64,000 bases of DNA from Flavobacterium sp. CYK-55 (GCF_018413465.1 NZ_JAHCDK010000006.1:101501-165500), one strand, 5' to 3'; positions 1 to 9,329 are shown, numbered from the stretch's first letter. Program-made: numbers and translations. The notes: generated by a model from the letters alone, not told the origin.

Positions 1-24
1 TTGGTAGAACAAATCCTCAAATAA
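1..24 (+). CDS. 3' end of an upstream gene (partial)
   Basis: The first 24 bases read as seven codons (LVEQILK) and a TAA stop, two bases before the ATG of the ABC transporter gene. Such tight spacing suggests the last gene of the upstream part of the same operon. A TetR-type regulator often precedes this kind of export operon, but seven residues cannot identify it, so no function is assigned. Confidence 0.35.
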   Translation: MVEQILK

Positions 25-25
25 A

Positions 26-1690
26 ATGAAATACACTCCGCTGCAACGCTTAACCAATCTTTTAAAACTTGACCGAAAAGACATTGTGCAAATTGTCTTT
101 TACGCCATATTTGCCGGACTGATCAGTCTTTCATTACCGCTCGGAATTCAAGCCATCATCAATTTGATCCAATCCGGACGTGTAAGCGCTTCTTGGATTT
201 TACTCGTCGTAATTGTAGTAATCGGTGTAGCTTTAGGAGGCATTTTATCAATCATGCAGTTGCGAATTACTGAAAATCTTCAGCAAAAAATATTCGTGCG
301 CTCATCATTTGAATTTAGCTACCGATTGCCCAAAATTAAATTTGAAGCTTTATATAATCAATATCCGCCTGAACTGGCCAATCGCTTTTTTGACACGCTC
401 ACCATTCAAAAAGGAACTTCCAAACTCTTGATTGACTTTTCATCGGCTTTGCTGCAAATCATCTTTGGTATTTTGCTGTTGTCGCTCTATCATCCGTTTT
501 TTATTCTGTTCGGACTCATCCTTTTGTTGCTGCTGTATTCTATTTTTAAATTTTCTTATCAATCGGGCTTGAACACCAGTCTAAAAGAATCAAAATACAA
601 ATACAAAGTGGTCAGTTGGTTGCAAGAAATTGCCCGCAACAACATGAGTTTCAGACGTAGAGAAAACTTTGAATTCGCGCTTCAAAAAAACAATCTCTTG
701 GTTCAAGAATACTTGGGTTACCGCGAAAAACACTTTCGCATCGTACAGCGTCAATACATTCAACTCATCTGTTTTAAAGTACTCATTACTGCATGCTTGC
801 TGCTCATTGGCGGTTATTTGGTCTTGAGTCAAGAAATGAATATTGGTCAGTTTGTGGCTGCCGAAATCATTATTTTATTGGTCATTAACTCGGTCGAGAA
901 AGTCATCCTTGGGCTGGAAACTTTTTACGACGTTTTGACTTCGGTTGAAAAAATTGGTCAAATTGTCGATTTAGATACTGAGAAAGACCCGAACAAACCG
1001 GCAGATTATTGCTACACCAACATCATGCTCGAAACCGACCACCTGAGTTACAAATTTCCCGATAGTACAAATTATGTTTTATCTGGCATCGATTTAAAAA
1101 TTAATCCCGGCGAAAAAATATATCTTGACGGGCAAAACGGCTCTGGCAAATCAACGCTTATTCGCATCTTATCCGGACTTATACAACCTACTTCGGGTTC
1201 GTTTTCAATCAATGACGACACCTACCGAAAAGTTGATGTTACTCAGTACCGAAGTCATATCGGAACCGTCATGAATCATGAACTTCCGTTTGAAGGAACT
1301 ATTTTTGAAAACATCACCTTCAATCATCCGCATGTATCACATGAACAAGTAAAATGGGCCATTGATCAGGTTGGTTTAGGCCCATTCATCAAATCCTTAC
1401 CCGAAGGTTTAGATACACAAATTCACCCTGAAGGCCGACAACTTTCGTCTTCAAACGCACAGAAAATCCTCTTGGCACGCAGCATTGTCAATCATCCTAA
1501 AATTTTGTTTTATGAAGATCCGGTTGATAAAATGGACGATGCTTCTGCCGAAAAAATCATTGACTTTCTCACCCAGCCCGAAAATCCTTGGACACTGATG
1601 GTTACATCAAAAAATCCGCTCTGGAAACAAAAATGCCAACGGGTTATTCATATATCCGACGGAAAAATCATTCACGATATTATAAAATAA
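26..1690 (+). CDS. ABC transporter membrane/ATP-binding fusion with degenerate ATPase domain
   Basis: A 554-residue half-transporter of the HlyB/type-I-exporter kind. Residues about 1-310 form a hydrophobic six-helix-like permease region. Residues about 335-554 form the nucleotide-binding domain. Walker A is intact (GQNGSGKST, 369-377). Other catalytic motifs are not canonical: the Q-loop position reads N in VMNHELPFEGT, the signature reads LSSSNAQ (473-479) instead of LSGGQ, Walker B reads ILFYED (493-498) with Glu and Asp exchanged, and no histidine is visible at the H-loop near residue 528. It lacks the N-terminal peptidase-like domain of HlyB. HlyD and TolC genes follow after 5 and 14 bases, so it should act in a tripartite exporter of unknown substrate. 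Whether it hydrolyses ATP is uncertain. Confidence 0.85.
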   Translation: MKYTPLQRLTNLLKLDRKDIVQIVFYAIFAGLISLSLPLGIQAIINLIQSGRVSASWILLVVIVVIGVALGGILSIMQLRITENLQQKIFVRSSFEFSYRLPKIKFEALYNQYPPELANRFFDTLTIQKGTSKLLIDFSSALLQIIFGILLLSLYHPFFILFGLILLLLLYSIFKFSYQSGLNTSLKESKYKYKVVSWLQEIARNNMSFRRRENFEFALQKNNLLVQEYLGYREKHFRIVQRQYIQLICFKVLITACLLLIGGYLVLSQEMNIGQFVAAEIIILLVINSVEKVILGLETFYDVLTSVEKIGQIVDLDTEKDPNKPADYCYTNIMLETDHLSYKFPDSTNYVLSGIDLKINPGEKIYLDGQNGSGKSTLIRILSGLIQPTSGSFSINDDTYRKVDVTQYRSHIGTVMNHELPFEGTIFENITFNHPHVSHEQVKWAIDQVGLGPFIKSLPEGLDTQIHPEGRQLSSSNAQKILLARSIVNHPKILFYEDPVDKMDDASAEKIIDFLTQPENPWTLMVTSKNPLWKQKCQRVIHISDGKIIHDIIK

Positions 1691-1695
1691 ACCCC

Positions 1696-3045
1696 ATGCT
1701 CAACTTATCTAAAAACAACCCGATTACTGAAAACATCGATCAGTTCAGCACGGTCAAAAACCTGAGCAATCGGCCACACTATAAAATACTCAACCGAATT
1801 ATTCTTTGGGTTTCTGCCCTGGGCTTGGTCATTTTGTTTTTGCCTTGGACCCAAAACATTTCAGGTGCGGGTGCCGTTACGACACTCAAACCTGATCAAC
1901 GTCCGCAAACCGTGCACAACGCCATTGCGGGGCGCATTGAAAAATGGTATGTTCAAGAAGGCGATTTTGTCAAAAAAGGCGACACCATTTTATACATCAG
2001 CGAGATCAAAGAAGATTATTTTGATCCGAATTTGGTAGACAATACCAAAAGTCAACTCGAGGCCAAATCAAATGCGGCCACTTCTTATGGCGGAAAAGTA
2101 AAAACCCTCGAAGCCCAACTCGCGGCCATTCAAACTGAGCGCAAACTCAAAGAAGAGCAAGCCCAAAATAAAATCCGTCAAAGTTGGCTCAAAGTCAAAA
2201 GCGACAGCATGGATCTAGAAGCCGTAAAAACACAACTCAAAATTGCCAACACGCAGTTCAATCGCTCGGTTACGCTCAACAAAGAAGGTTTAAAACCACT
2301 CACCGATGTTGAAGAAAAACGCCTCAAATTACAAGAAGTCGAGGCCAAAATAATCACCCAAGAAAACAAGCTCTTGGCCAGTAAAAACGAGCTCATCAAC
2401 GCGCGGGTTGAAGTCAATCGCATTGGCGCCGAGTATGCCGAAAAAGCCTCTAAATCTCGTAGCGATCAATACACAGCATTGAGCAGCCAATACGATACCG
2501 AAGCGCAAGTCAACAAACTCAAAAACCAATACACCAATTATAAAATCAGAAACGGTTTGTATTACATCACCGCTCCGCAAAACGGCTATGTAAACCGCGC
2601 GCTCAAATCAGGCATCGGCGAGACCATTAAAGAAGGCACCGAGCTCGTGAGCATTACTCCGGCTGAGTACGACATCGCAGTTGAAACCTATGTAAGCCCT
2701 ACTGATTTGCCTTTGATTCACAAAGGTGAAAAAGTACGTGTTTGGTTTGACGGTTGGCCCACCATTGTGTTTTCGGGTTGGCCCAATATGTCGTACGGAA
2801 CCTTTGGCGGACGCATCGTAGCGGTGGATAAATTCATCAGCCCGAACGGAAAATTCAGAATCCTCATTGCTCCGGATAAAGCCGAACAAGCTTGGCCCCA
2901 ACAAATCAGCATTGGTTCAGGTGTGCAGATGTTGGCTTTGCTCAATAATGTTCCGGTGTGGTTTGAAATCTGGCGAACGCTCAATGGTTTTCCGCCCAAT
3001 TACTATCAGCCCAAATCAACTTCAAAAACAGAGGCCAAAAAATAA
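1696..3045 (+). CDS. HlyD-family periplasmic adaptor (membrane fusion) protein
   Basis: A 449-residue adaptor linking the inner-membrane ABC protein to the outer-membrane channel. One transmembrane helix lies at about residues 34-50 after a short cytoplasmic tail. A biotinyl/lipoyl-like half motif follows (about 73-101, with GRIEKWYVQEGDFVKKGD), then a long charged coiled coil (about 120-300) and a C-terminal beta-barrel region. The reading frame extends upstream into the transporter gene, but ATG at 1696, five bases after the transporter stop, gives the normal family N-terminus and was chosen. The family is well established; the substrate is unknown. Confidence 0.88.
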   Translation: MLNLSKNNPITENIDQFSTVKNLSNRPHYKILNRIILWVSALGLVILFLPWTQNISGAGAVTTLKPDQRPQTVHNAIAGRIEKWYVQEGDFVKKGDTILYISEIKEDYFDPNLVDNTKSQLEAKSNAATSYGGKVKTLEAQLAAIQTERKLKEEQAQNKIRQSWLKVKSDSMDLEAVKTQLKIANTQFNRSVTLNKEGLKPLTDVEEKRLKLQEVEAKIITQENKLLASKNELINARVEVNRIGAEYAEKASKSRSDQYTALSSQYDTEAQVNKLKNQYTNYKIRNGLYYITAPQNGYVNRALKSGIGETIKEGTELVSITPAEYDIAVETYVSPTDLPLIHKGEKVRVWFDGWPTIVFSGWPNMSYGTFGGRIVAVDKFISPNGKFRILIAPDKAEQAWPQQISIGSGVQMLALLNNVPVWFEIWRTLNGFPPNYYQPKSTSKTEAKK

Positions 3046-3059
3046 ACGCGCTCAAAACC

Positions 3060-4448
3060 ATGAAAAAACTACTGCTTATATTGCTCGCTTGGCCCATGTG
3101 GAGCCAGTTGCCACAACCCGAGCAACTGAGCTTAACCGAATATTTGGGCTATGTCAAAAAGTTTCACCCGCGTGTAAAAAGCGCCGATTTAAACCTGAGC
3201 GAAGCCCAAGCCCAACTCCTATCAGCGCGCGGTGCTTTTGACCCGAAAATTGAAGTAGATTTCAACAAAAAACAATTTGCCGGAAAAGAATACTACTCAC
3301 TGCTCAACAGCAGTTTTAAAATCCCGACTTGGTATGGTATCGAAGTCAAAGCCGGATTTGACAACTCCGAAGGTATGTATGTGAACCCTCAAAACACTTT
3401 ACCCAACCAAGGTTTGACCTCTTTGGGTGTGACGGTTCCGCTCGGGCAAGGTTTGTGGATCAACCAGCGCATGGCCGATGTGCGCAAGGCCAAAATACAA
3501 CTCAACCTGAGCAAAGCCGAACAAAAATTAGAAGCGGTCAACGTTTTACACGAAGCGGCTTTGGCTTATTTCAACTGGAAACGAACCTATGATGAAACGC
3601 GCTTGTATGCTGATTATCTCAAGAATGCGCAACTGAGGTTTGACGGTATTCGCAGCCTGATCAAAAACGGGGACAAACCCGCCATTGACAGTATTGAAGC
3701 GGGCATAGTGGTGCGCAACCGACAACTGAGTTTGACCGATGCCCAACTCAAACAAACCAAAGCGCGCTTGGAGCTTTCTAACTTTTTGTGGCTCGACAAC
3801 AATATTCCGATGGAATTGCAAGACGATGTGCAACCCGAAGAAAACTTGAGTCAAACCATTACCGAAACCCTGCACACCAACGAATTATTGACGGCGGGTT
3901 TATCGCTAGAACAACACCCGAAAATGACAGCCTTGCAAAGCAAAATCAGCATGTTGGATATTGATCGAAAACTCAAAGCCAACAGCCTATTGCCCAAAGC
4001 GAACCTTGGTTATCACTATTTGTCTGAGCCCAATTATTGGAACAACACCGAGATGAACAACTACAAAATAGGTGTTGATTTTTCGTTTCCGATTTTCTTG
4101 CGCAAAGAACGCGGCAGCCTGAAATTGGCCAAGATCAAAATGCAAGACACCCAAAACGAACTCGATTGGGAACGCCTCAAACTGAGCAACAAAATCAAGG
4201 CGCAACAAACCGAAATCAACTCGTTGGTTGCCCAGCGCAAACTCACTTCAGAACTCGTGCGCGACCATCAGTTGATGCTGCAATCAGAGGAGCGGTTGTT
4301 TGGCTTTGGCGAAAGCTCGGTTTTTTTGCTCAACACGCGCGAGAACAATTTGGTGAGCGCAAAACTCTCAGAAATTGCGCTTGACAACCGTTATTTTGCC
4401 GCCCAAGCCGAGTTGTTTAAAATCATCGCTGAGCCCGACAAAATCTAG
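3060..4448 (+). CDS. TolC-family outer membrane efflux protein
   Basis: A 462-residue protein with a short signal peptide (MKKLLLILLAWPMWSQ) and the alternating coiled-coil and beta-strand texture of TolC proteins, seen as two related halves rich in KAKIQLNLSKAEQKL-like helices. It should form the outer-membrane duct of the exporter made with the preceding ABC and HlyD genes, 14 bases downstream of the latter. No other transporter gene follows: a repeat element and an opposing gene end the operon. Confidence 0.88.
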   Translation: MKKLLLILLAWPMWSQLPQPEQLSLTEYLGYVKKFHPRVKSADLNLSEAQAQLLSARGAFDPKIEVDFNKKQFAGKEYYSLLNSSFKIPTWYGIEVKAGFDNSEGMYVNPQNTLPNQGLTSLGVTVPLGQGLWINQRMADVRKAKIQLNLSKAEQKLEAVNVLHEAALAYFNWKRTYDETRLYADYLKNAQLRFDGIRSLIKNGDKPAIDSIEAGIVVRNRQLSLTDAQLKQTKARLELSNFLWLDNNIPMELQDDVQPEENLSQTITETLHTNELLTAGLSLEQHPKMTALQSKISMLDIDRKLKANSLLPKANLGYHYLSEPNYWNNTEMNNYKIGVDFSFPIFLRKERGSLKLAKIKMQDTQNELDWERLKLSNKIKAQQTEINSLVAQRKLTSELVRDHQLMLQSEERLFGFGESSVFLLNTRENNLVSAKLSEIALDNRYFAAQAELFKIIAEPDKI

Positions 4449-4467
4449 AAGTTGCGCACTTAACCAT

Positions 4468-4566
4468 TAGCCCCGATGGCAGCGGCGTCCTGGTGCGACA
4501 GCGCCAGACACAGCGCACAGCGGGACAGGTGATTCCGATGAAAAATAGGGTTTCGCTTCCAAAAAA
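4468..4566 (-). repeat. 3'-end structured repeat element, copy A (after the CoA-transferase gene)
   Basis: Read on the minus strand, the element begins just after the TAG stop of the minus-strand CoA-transferase gene with a T run and GGAAGC, continues through CCCGCTGT and ends in ATCGGGGCTA. Near the middle is a 7-bp hairpin: CTGGTGC at 4490-4496 and GCGCCAG at 4501-4507 with loop GACA. Copies B (9338) and C (28434) share the same landmarks in the same polarity relative to the gene they follow. It may serve as a terminator or 3' stabiliser. Confidence 0.55.
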
Positions 4567-4570
4567 ACTT

Positions 4571-5842
4571 CTAACAACCGAGCATTTCGGAATAAGCGCG
4601 ATCAATGGTTTCTTGGTGGTTCGGATGCGCGATTTTGACCATCTCAGCCACGCGTTGTTTGAGCGTTTTTCCGTATAAGTCAGCAATGCCGTGTTCGGTG
4701 ATGATGTAGTGCACATGCGAACGCGTGGTGACCACACCCGCCCCTTGTTTGAGATACGGCACAATGCGGCTCTCGCCTTTTTTGGTCACCGATGGCAAAG
4801 CGATGATGGCTTTTCCGCCGTTGCTCAGTGAGGCTCCGCGGATAAAATCCATTTGACCGCCCACCCCTGAATACATGCGCGCACCAATAGAATCGGCACA
4901 TACTTGTCCGGTCACATCCACTTCAATGGCTGAGTTGATGGCCACCATATTGGGGTTTTTGCGGATGCGCGCGGTGTCATTAACCATCGATGACTCTTTG
5001 AGCTCAATAAACGGATTGTTGTCAACAAAATCATACAATCGCTGCGAACCGACCAAAAAAGTAGCCAATACGCGTCCGCGCAACGTGCCTTTGTAGTTAC
5101 AATTAATCACGTCGCTTTCAATGAGGTCAATCACACCGTCTGAAAACATTTCGGTATGCAAACCCAAATCTTTGTGGTTGGTGAGTTTGCTGAGCGCCGC
5201 ATTCGGAATAGAGCCAATGCCCATTTGCAGCGTGCTTTTATCGTCAATAAGTGAGGCGATATAACCTCCGATTTTTTCTTCTTCGGGCGTAAACGGTTCT
5301 ACCGAATGGCTAAAAATAGGCACATCAACCTCAACCAAATAGTCAATTTCAGAAACGTGTAAAATACCGTCGCCAAAGGTTCTGGGCATACGCGGATTGA
5401 CTTGCGCCACCACCGTTTTGGCGTTTTCAATAGCGGCTACGGTGGCTTCAACCGAAACACCCAACGAGCAATAGCCGTGTTGGTCGGGCGGTGAAACATG
5501 TATAAAAGCCACATCAATGGGCAACACATTTTTGCGGAACAAATGCGGCAATTCACTCAAGAAAACCGGGGTATATGAACCGTTGCCGGCTTTGAGCGTA
5601 TGGCGCACATTGGCTCCGATAAAAAATGAATTCACATGGAAACTCTCGGCCAGTGCCGGGTGGGCATAACGCGCCTCGCCTTCGGTGTGCAAATGGCAAA
5701 CCTCAACGTTGCGCAACTCGGCGGCACGCTCCGTAAGCGCATCGGCTAAAAGGGTCGGAGCAGCCGCAGCCGCTTGCAAATACACGCGATCGCCCGATTT
5801 GACTACTTTGACTGCCTCGGCAGCCGTAACATATTGACTCAT
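4571..5842 (-). CDS. acetyl-CoA hydrolase/transferase family protein (4-hydroxybutyrate CoA-transferase-like)
   Basis: A 423-residue cytoplasmic class I CoA-transferase, moving CoA between acetyl-CoA and a small carboxylic acid, or hydrolysing acetyl-CoA. Visible family motifs are GIGSIPNA (208-215), the HTEMFSDG segment carrying the presumed catalytic glutamate E231, GVGGQMDF (326-333) and EHGIADLYGKT near residue 383. Length is normal for the two-domain family. It is transcribed divergently from map; a Bacteroidota promoter lies just upstream (5858-5887). The exact acceptor acid cannot be read from sequence. Confidence 0.85.
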   Translation of the reverse strand: MSQYVTAAEAVKVVKSGDRVYLQAAAAAPTLLADALTERAAELRNVEVCHLHTEGEARYAHPALAESFHVNSFFIGANVRHTLKAGNGSYTPVFLSELPHLFRKNVLPIDVAFIHVSPPDQHGYCSLGVSVEATVAAIENAKTVVAQVNPRMPRTFGDGILHVSEIDYLVEVDVPIFSHSVEPFTPEEEKIGGYIASLIDDKSTLQMGIGSIPNAALSKLTNHKDLGLHTEMFSDGVIDLIESDVINCNYKGTLRGRVLATFLVGSQRLYDFVDNNPFIELKESSMVNDTARIRKNPNMVAINSAIEVDVTGQVCADSIGARMYSGVGGQMDFIRGASLSNGGKAIIALPSVTKKGESRIVPYLKQGAGVVTTRSHVHYIITEHGIADLYGKTLKQRVAEMVKIAHPNHQETIDRAYSEMLGC

Positions 5843-5857
5843 ACCTAAAAATTTTAA

Positions 5858-5887
5858 GCAAAATTACACGACAGTTTACAACCAAAA
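5858..5887 (-). promoter_or_regulatory. promoter of the CoA-transferase gene
   Basis: On the minus strand TAATTTTGC (5866-5858) is an exact TAnnTTTG-type -7 element. TTTTG (5887-5883) lies 16 nt upstream as a possible -33 element. The start codon is at 5842. Confidence 0.6.
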
Positions 5888-5906
5888 TATGACAAATCTC
5901 ATGGCG

Positions 5907-5938
5907 TTTGCCCACCGCGTATTTTTTGCTAATTTTGC
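5907..5938 (+). promoter_or_regulatory. promoter of map
   Basis: TTTG (5907-5910), a 19-nt spacer and TAATTTTGC (5930-5938) match the Bacteroidota -33/-7 form. Transcription would start near 5942, which excludes the in-frame start at 5889 and fixes the map start at ATG 5955. Confidence 0.65.
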
Positions 5939-5954
5939 CGCATATTTTTTTGAG

Positions 5955-6773
5955 ATGATTATACCCAAAACCCTAGAAGAAATCGAACTCATGCGCGAGA
6001 GTGCCTTGTTGGTTTCTAAAACACTCGGCATGATTGCCACCGAAATCAAACCCGGAATCACCACTTTGCAACTCGATAAAAGGGCCGAAGAATTTATTCG
6101 CGACCATCAGGCAGTACCGGGATTTTTGGGCTTATATGGTTGCCCTTCAACCTTGCTCACCAGTGTAAATGAGCAAGTGGTGCACGGGCTTCCGACCAAC
6201 CGCCCGATTGAAGAAGGCGATATAGTATCGGTAGATTGCGGGGTGCTCAAAAACGAATTTTACGGTGACCACGCCTATACGTTTGAAATTGGCGAGGTCG
6301 ATGCGGCTACGCGCAAACTTTTGCAAGTAACCAAAGAATCATTATATGTAGGCATTCTCGAATTTAGAGCGGGCAACCGCGTTGAAGACGTAGGCAATGC
6401 CATTCAGAAATATACCGAAGCCCATGGCTATGGCGTAGTGCGCGAACTTGTGGGTCACGGTCTGGGTCGCAAGATGCACGAAGCTCCGGAAATGCCCAAC
6501 TACGGCAAACGCGGACGCGGCAAACAATTTGTCGAAGGCATGGTGGTGGCCATTGAGCCAATGATCAACATGGGCACCAAAAACATCAAACACCTCAAAG
6601 ACGGTTGGACGATTGTTACGGCCGACAAAAAACCGAGCGCGCATTTTGAACACAATGTGGCTTTGGTAAACGGAAAACCTGAACTGCTTTCAACCTTTGC
6701 CTACATCTACCAAGCTTTGGGCATTGAGAGCAACGAAGAAGACGAATTCAGAAAAAACCCATTGGTGCTCTAA
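5955..6773 (+). CDS. map: type I methionine aminopeptidase
   Basis: A 272-residue cytosolic metalloprotease that removes the initiator methionine from new proteins. The five metal ligands of the pita-bread fold are visible: two Asp in the GDIVSVDCG and FYGDHAYTF segments, His in VGHGLGRKMHE, Glu in VVAIEPMINMG and Glu in HFEHNVAL. The frame is open upstream to 5889, but the promoter lies inside that extension, so ATG 5955 is the supported start and gives normal family length. The next gene starts at the last base of its stop codon. Confidence 0.95.
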   Translation: MIIPKTLEEIELMRESALLVSKTLGMIATEIKPGITTLQLDKRAEEFIRDHQAVPGFLGLYGCPSTLLTSVNEQVVHGLPTNRPIEEGDIVSVDCGVLKNEFYGDHAYTFEIGEVDAATRKLLQVTKESLYVGILEFRAGNRVEDVGNAIQKYTEAHGYGVVRELVGHGLGRKMHEAPEMPNYGKRGRGKQFVEGMVVAIEPMINMGTKNIKHLKDGWTIVTADKKPSAHFEHNVALVNGKPELLSTFAYIYQALGIESNEEDEFRKNPLVL

Positions 6774-7540
6774 TGAAAAAAATCTTCAAGTGGATTCTCA
6801 ACACCATCCCGCGACCGCTGCTCATCAGGTTGAGTTATGTGGCTCGCCCTATTTTGGCGTGGTGGCTGCGCGGTGACCGGTTTACCGACCCCATTGACGG
6901 AAAGAGTTTCAGAGCTTTTTTACCGTACGGCTACGGAAAACAGCGCAACAATGTGCTTTCGCCGAGTACTTTATCGCTGGAACGCCACCGACTTTTGTGG
7001 TTGTACCTACAAAACGAAACCAACTTTTTTACAGCACCCAAAAAAGTATTGCACTTTGCGCCCGAACAAGCTTTTTATCAGTTGTTCCGAAATCAGAAAA
7101 ATTTAGACTACACTACTACTGATTTGCTTTCGCCTTTGGCCGATGTCAAAGCTGACATTTGCAACTTGCCTTTTGCTGACAACACCTATGATGTGATTTT
7201 GTGCAACCACGTCTTAGAACATATTCCTGATGACGCCCAAGCCATGCGCGAGCTATACCGCGTGTTGAAACCCGGCGGCATGGGCATTTTTCAAATTCCG
7301 CAAGATGTAAACCGCGCGGTTACTTTTGCCGACGACAGCATTACCGACCCCAAACAACGCGCTGAGATTTTTGGTCAATACGACCATGTGCGCGTTTATG
7401 GCCGTGATTATTTTGACCAACTGCGCAGCATTGGTTTTGAAGTTTCAGAAGTTGATTATACCCAAAAACTCTCGGCTGATTTAGTAGAACGCTATTGTTT
7501 GGCGCCCGGTGAGATTATTCCGGTTTGCTATAAAAAATAA
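6773..7540 (+). CDS. class I SAM-dependent methyltransferase
   Basis: A 255-residue protein with a methyltransferase core in its second half: a FAPE segment, acidic TTDLLSPLADVKADICNLPF, and the NTYDVILCNHVLEHIPDD and LKPGGMGIFQIP segments typical of Methyltransf_11 enzymes. The N-terminal 80 residues are basic and aromatic. It overlaps map by one base (TAATG), so it is very likely co-translated. The substrate is not evident; similar proteins are annotated only as methyltransferase-domain proteins. Confidence 0.8.
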   Translation: MKKIFKWILNTIPRPLLIRLSYVARPILAWWLRGDRFTDPIDGKSFRAFLPYGYGKQRNNVLSPSTLSLERHRLLWLYLQNETNFFTAPKKVLHFAPEQAFYQLFRNQKNLDYTTTDLLSPLADVKADICNLPFADNTYDVILCNHVLEHIPDDAQAMRELYRVLKPGGMGIFQIPQDVNRAVTFADDSITDPKQRAEIFGQYDHVRVYGRDYFDQLRSIGFEVSEVDYTQKLSADLVERYCLAPGEIIPVCYKK

Positions 7541-7584
7541 TACAACAAACGTTAATTTTAAACGCGTTACAAGCAATATAATAG

Positions 7585-7593
7585 TATATTTAC
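7585..7593 (+). promoter_or_regulatory. possible promoter -7 element of the plug-protein gene
   Basis: TATATTTAC is one base off TAnnTTTG and lies 20 nt before the ATG at 7614. No clear TTG is seen at the -33 spacing. Confidence 0.35.
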
Positions 7594-7613
7594 GCTGCTG
7601 AAAATATACCGTT

Positions 7614-8870
7614 ATGCACAAATCTCTATTCTGGCTTTTGACGTTGATTTTAACCAGCAGCTTTGGCTGGGCACAACCCGAAAAAGAAGTTCCACCCCCA
7701 TACAACATCAAAACGGTCACTTTTGTTCAGAACGGACAAAACATGGTACCGCTTTTTCAGTTGGGCGATGCTTTTGAATTGCAGTTTGACGATTTGTTTG
7801 GCAATGAGGCCAATTATTATTATCAAATTGTTCATTGCGATTACGATTGGAAACCCTCACAACTATCCATCAACGAATACATACAGGGTTTTGACAACCA
7901 ACGCATTCAAGAATACACCAATTCATACAACACCCTTCAAATTTATTCGCACTATCGCATTGCCTTTCCCAACCGTAACACCCGTTTTTTGGTGAGTGGT
8001 AATTTCATGATCAAGATTTTGAATGAAGACCGCGAAGTAGTTTTTTCAAGAAAATTCATTTTGTATGAAAACATCGTTTCAGTTGGCTGTCAGGTAAAGC
8101 GCGCCCGAACCATTGAAACATCCAACACCAAACACAATTTAGATTTTACCATCAAGTCCGGCACCATTAACTTTCAAAGCCCACTAACCAATGTCAAAAT
8201 ATTGCTGCTGCAAAATGGTCAATTCAACAATGCCATCACCAATGTAAAACCGATGTATACCATTGGCAATGATTTGATCTACAAATACGACGCCGAGACC
8301 CAGTTTTGGGCCGGAAATGAATTCCGTTACTTTGAAAACAAAGACATCCGTGCCGCCACCAACAATGTAGGCCGTATAGATTCTCCTCAAGGCGGTATCT
8401 ATAATGCATATTTGTATACCGATACGGCTCGCGCCAATGTTCCGTATAGCTATAATCCCGACTACAACGGCAACTTCATTGTCAAAAACCTCAACTCAGA
8501 GAACAATGCGGTTGAGGCCGACTATGCTTGGGTTTTCTTTACTTTAGAAGCACCCGCATTTTATGAGAAAAAAGATGTCTATGTCAATGGCATGTTCAAC
8601 AATTACGCGCTTTCGCCTGAAAACAAAATGGATTACAATGCCGAGAAAGGCGTTTTTGAAAAAGCCCTCATGATCAAACAAGGTTTTACGAGTTATCAAT
8701 ATGTGGTGGCCGATAAAAATTTAAAAATTGACGGCAAGAATGCCATAGACGGCAACTTTTATCAAACCGAAAACAACTATTTTACGTTAGTCTATTATCG
8801 TGAAAATGCCCAGCGCTATGACCGCGTCATCGGAAAAAGCGTTGTGACTTCAGAGAACATCATCAACTAG
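7614..8870 (+). CDS. type IX secretion system plug protein family (DUF5103)
   Basis: A 418-residue secreted or periplasmic protein with signal peptide MHKSLFWLLTLILTSSFGWA. The body fits the DUF5103 family: the NYYYQIVHCDYDWKPSQLS segment, the SHYRIAFPNRNTRFLVSGN segment, and a C-terminal part ending with NNYFTLVYYRENAQRYDRV. A member of this family was found as the plug that closes the SprA translocon of the T9SS, which is the basis of the name; I infer the same role here. The gene stands alone between a methyltransferase and apaG. Confidence 0.8.
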   Translation: MHKSLFWLLTLILTSSFGWAQPEKEVPPPYNIKTVTFVQNGQNMVPLFQLGDAFELQFDDLFGNEANYYYQIVHCDYDWKPSQLSINEYIQGFDNQRIQEYTNSYNTLQIYSHYRIAFPNRNTRFLVSGNFMIKILNEDREVVFSRKFILYENIVSVGCQVKRARTIETSNTKHNLDFTIKSGTINFQSPLTNVKILLLQNGQFNNAITNVKPMYTIGNDLIYKYDAETQFWAGNEFRYFENKDIRAATNNVGRIDSPQGGIYNAYLYTDTARANVPYSYNPDYNGNFIVKNLNSENNAVEADYAWVFFTLEAPAFYEKKDVYVNGMFNNYALSPENKMDYNAEKGVFEKALMIKQGFTSYQYVVADKNLKIDGKNAIDGNFYQTENNYFTLVYYRENAQRYDRVIGKSVVTSENIIN

Positions 8871-8911
8871 AAAATTTAACTATAAAATAATGGTTAAGAC
8901 TCTATTTTTCA

Positions 8912-8920
8912 TAAATTTGA
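8912..8920 (+). promoter_or_regulatory. promoter -7 element of apaG
   Basis: TAAATTTGA matches TAnnTTTG and lies 23 nt before the apaG ATG. No good -33 TTG is visible. Confidence 0.5.
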
Positions 8921-8942
8921 CCAACCAATAACCCGCCTTGCT

Positions 8943-9329
8943 ATGGTAACGCAAATCACCAGAGGTATAAAAATATCAGTTTTGACGGCTTTTGAAGGTA
9001 CCTACTTCAAAAACCACAAAATTCACTATGCCTTTAGTTACCACATCACCATTGAAAACCAAAGCAAAGACTCGGTTCAGCTTACCACCCGTCACTGGGA
9101 AATTTTAGACTCGCTTAACGATATTGAAATTGTAGATGGCGAAGGCGTCATTGGCAAAAAACCCGTACTCAAACCCGGCGAATCGCACACCTACAGCTCG
9201 GGCTGTCTACTCGCATCGCCCTTTGGTGCCATGAGCGGACACTTCAACATGATCAATTTTACCTCAACACGCAACTTTCGCGTGATTGTGCCTACCTTTA
9301 AACTCAGCGCTCCGTTTGCGTTGAATTAA
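8943..9329 (+). CDS. apaG: ApaG domain protein
   Basis: A 128-residue single-domain protein of the ApaG fold (fibronectin-like beta sandwich). Visible family hallmarks are the YAFSYHITIENQS strand, RHWEILDS, the VDGEGVIGKKPVLKPGES segment with the conserved glycine motif, and SGCLLASPFGAMSGHF. ApaG was linked in enterobacteria to Ap4A and Co/Mg phenotypes; its biochemical role is not settled. Length is normal. Repeat copy B starts directly after its stop codon. Confidence 0.92.
   Translation: MVTQITRGIKISVLTAFEGTYFKNHKIHYAFSYHITIENQSKDSVQLTTRHWEILDSLNDIEIVDGEGVIGKKPVLKPGESHTYSSGCLLASPFGAMSGHFNMINFTSTRNFRVIVPTFKLSAPFALN

Noticed and set aside
5889..5954. Upstream start of map at ATG 5889
   Set aside because: The -7 element at 5930-5938 lies inside this extension and the extra residues do not fit the family.
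7541..7613. Riboswitch upstream of the plug-protein gene
   Set aside because: Only 73 bases, AT-rich, with no conserved riboswitch core that I can see; the same holds for the other leaders in the window.
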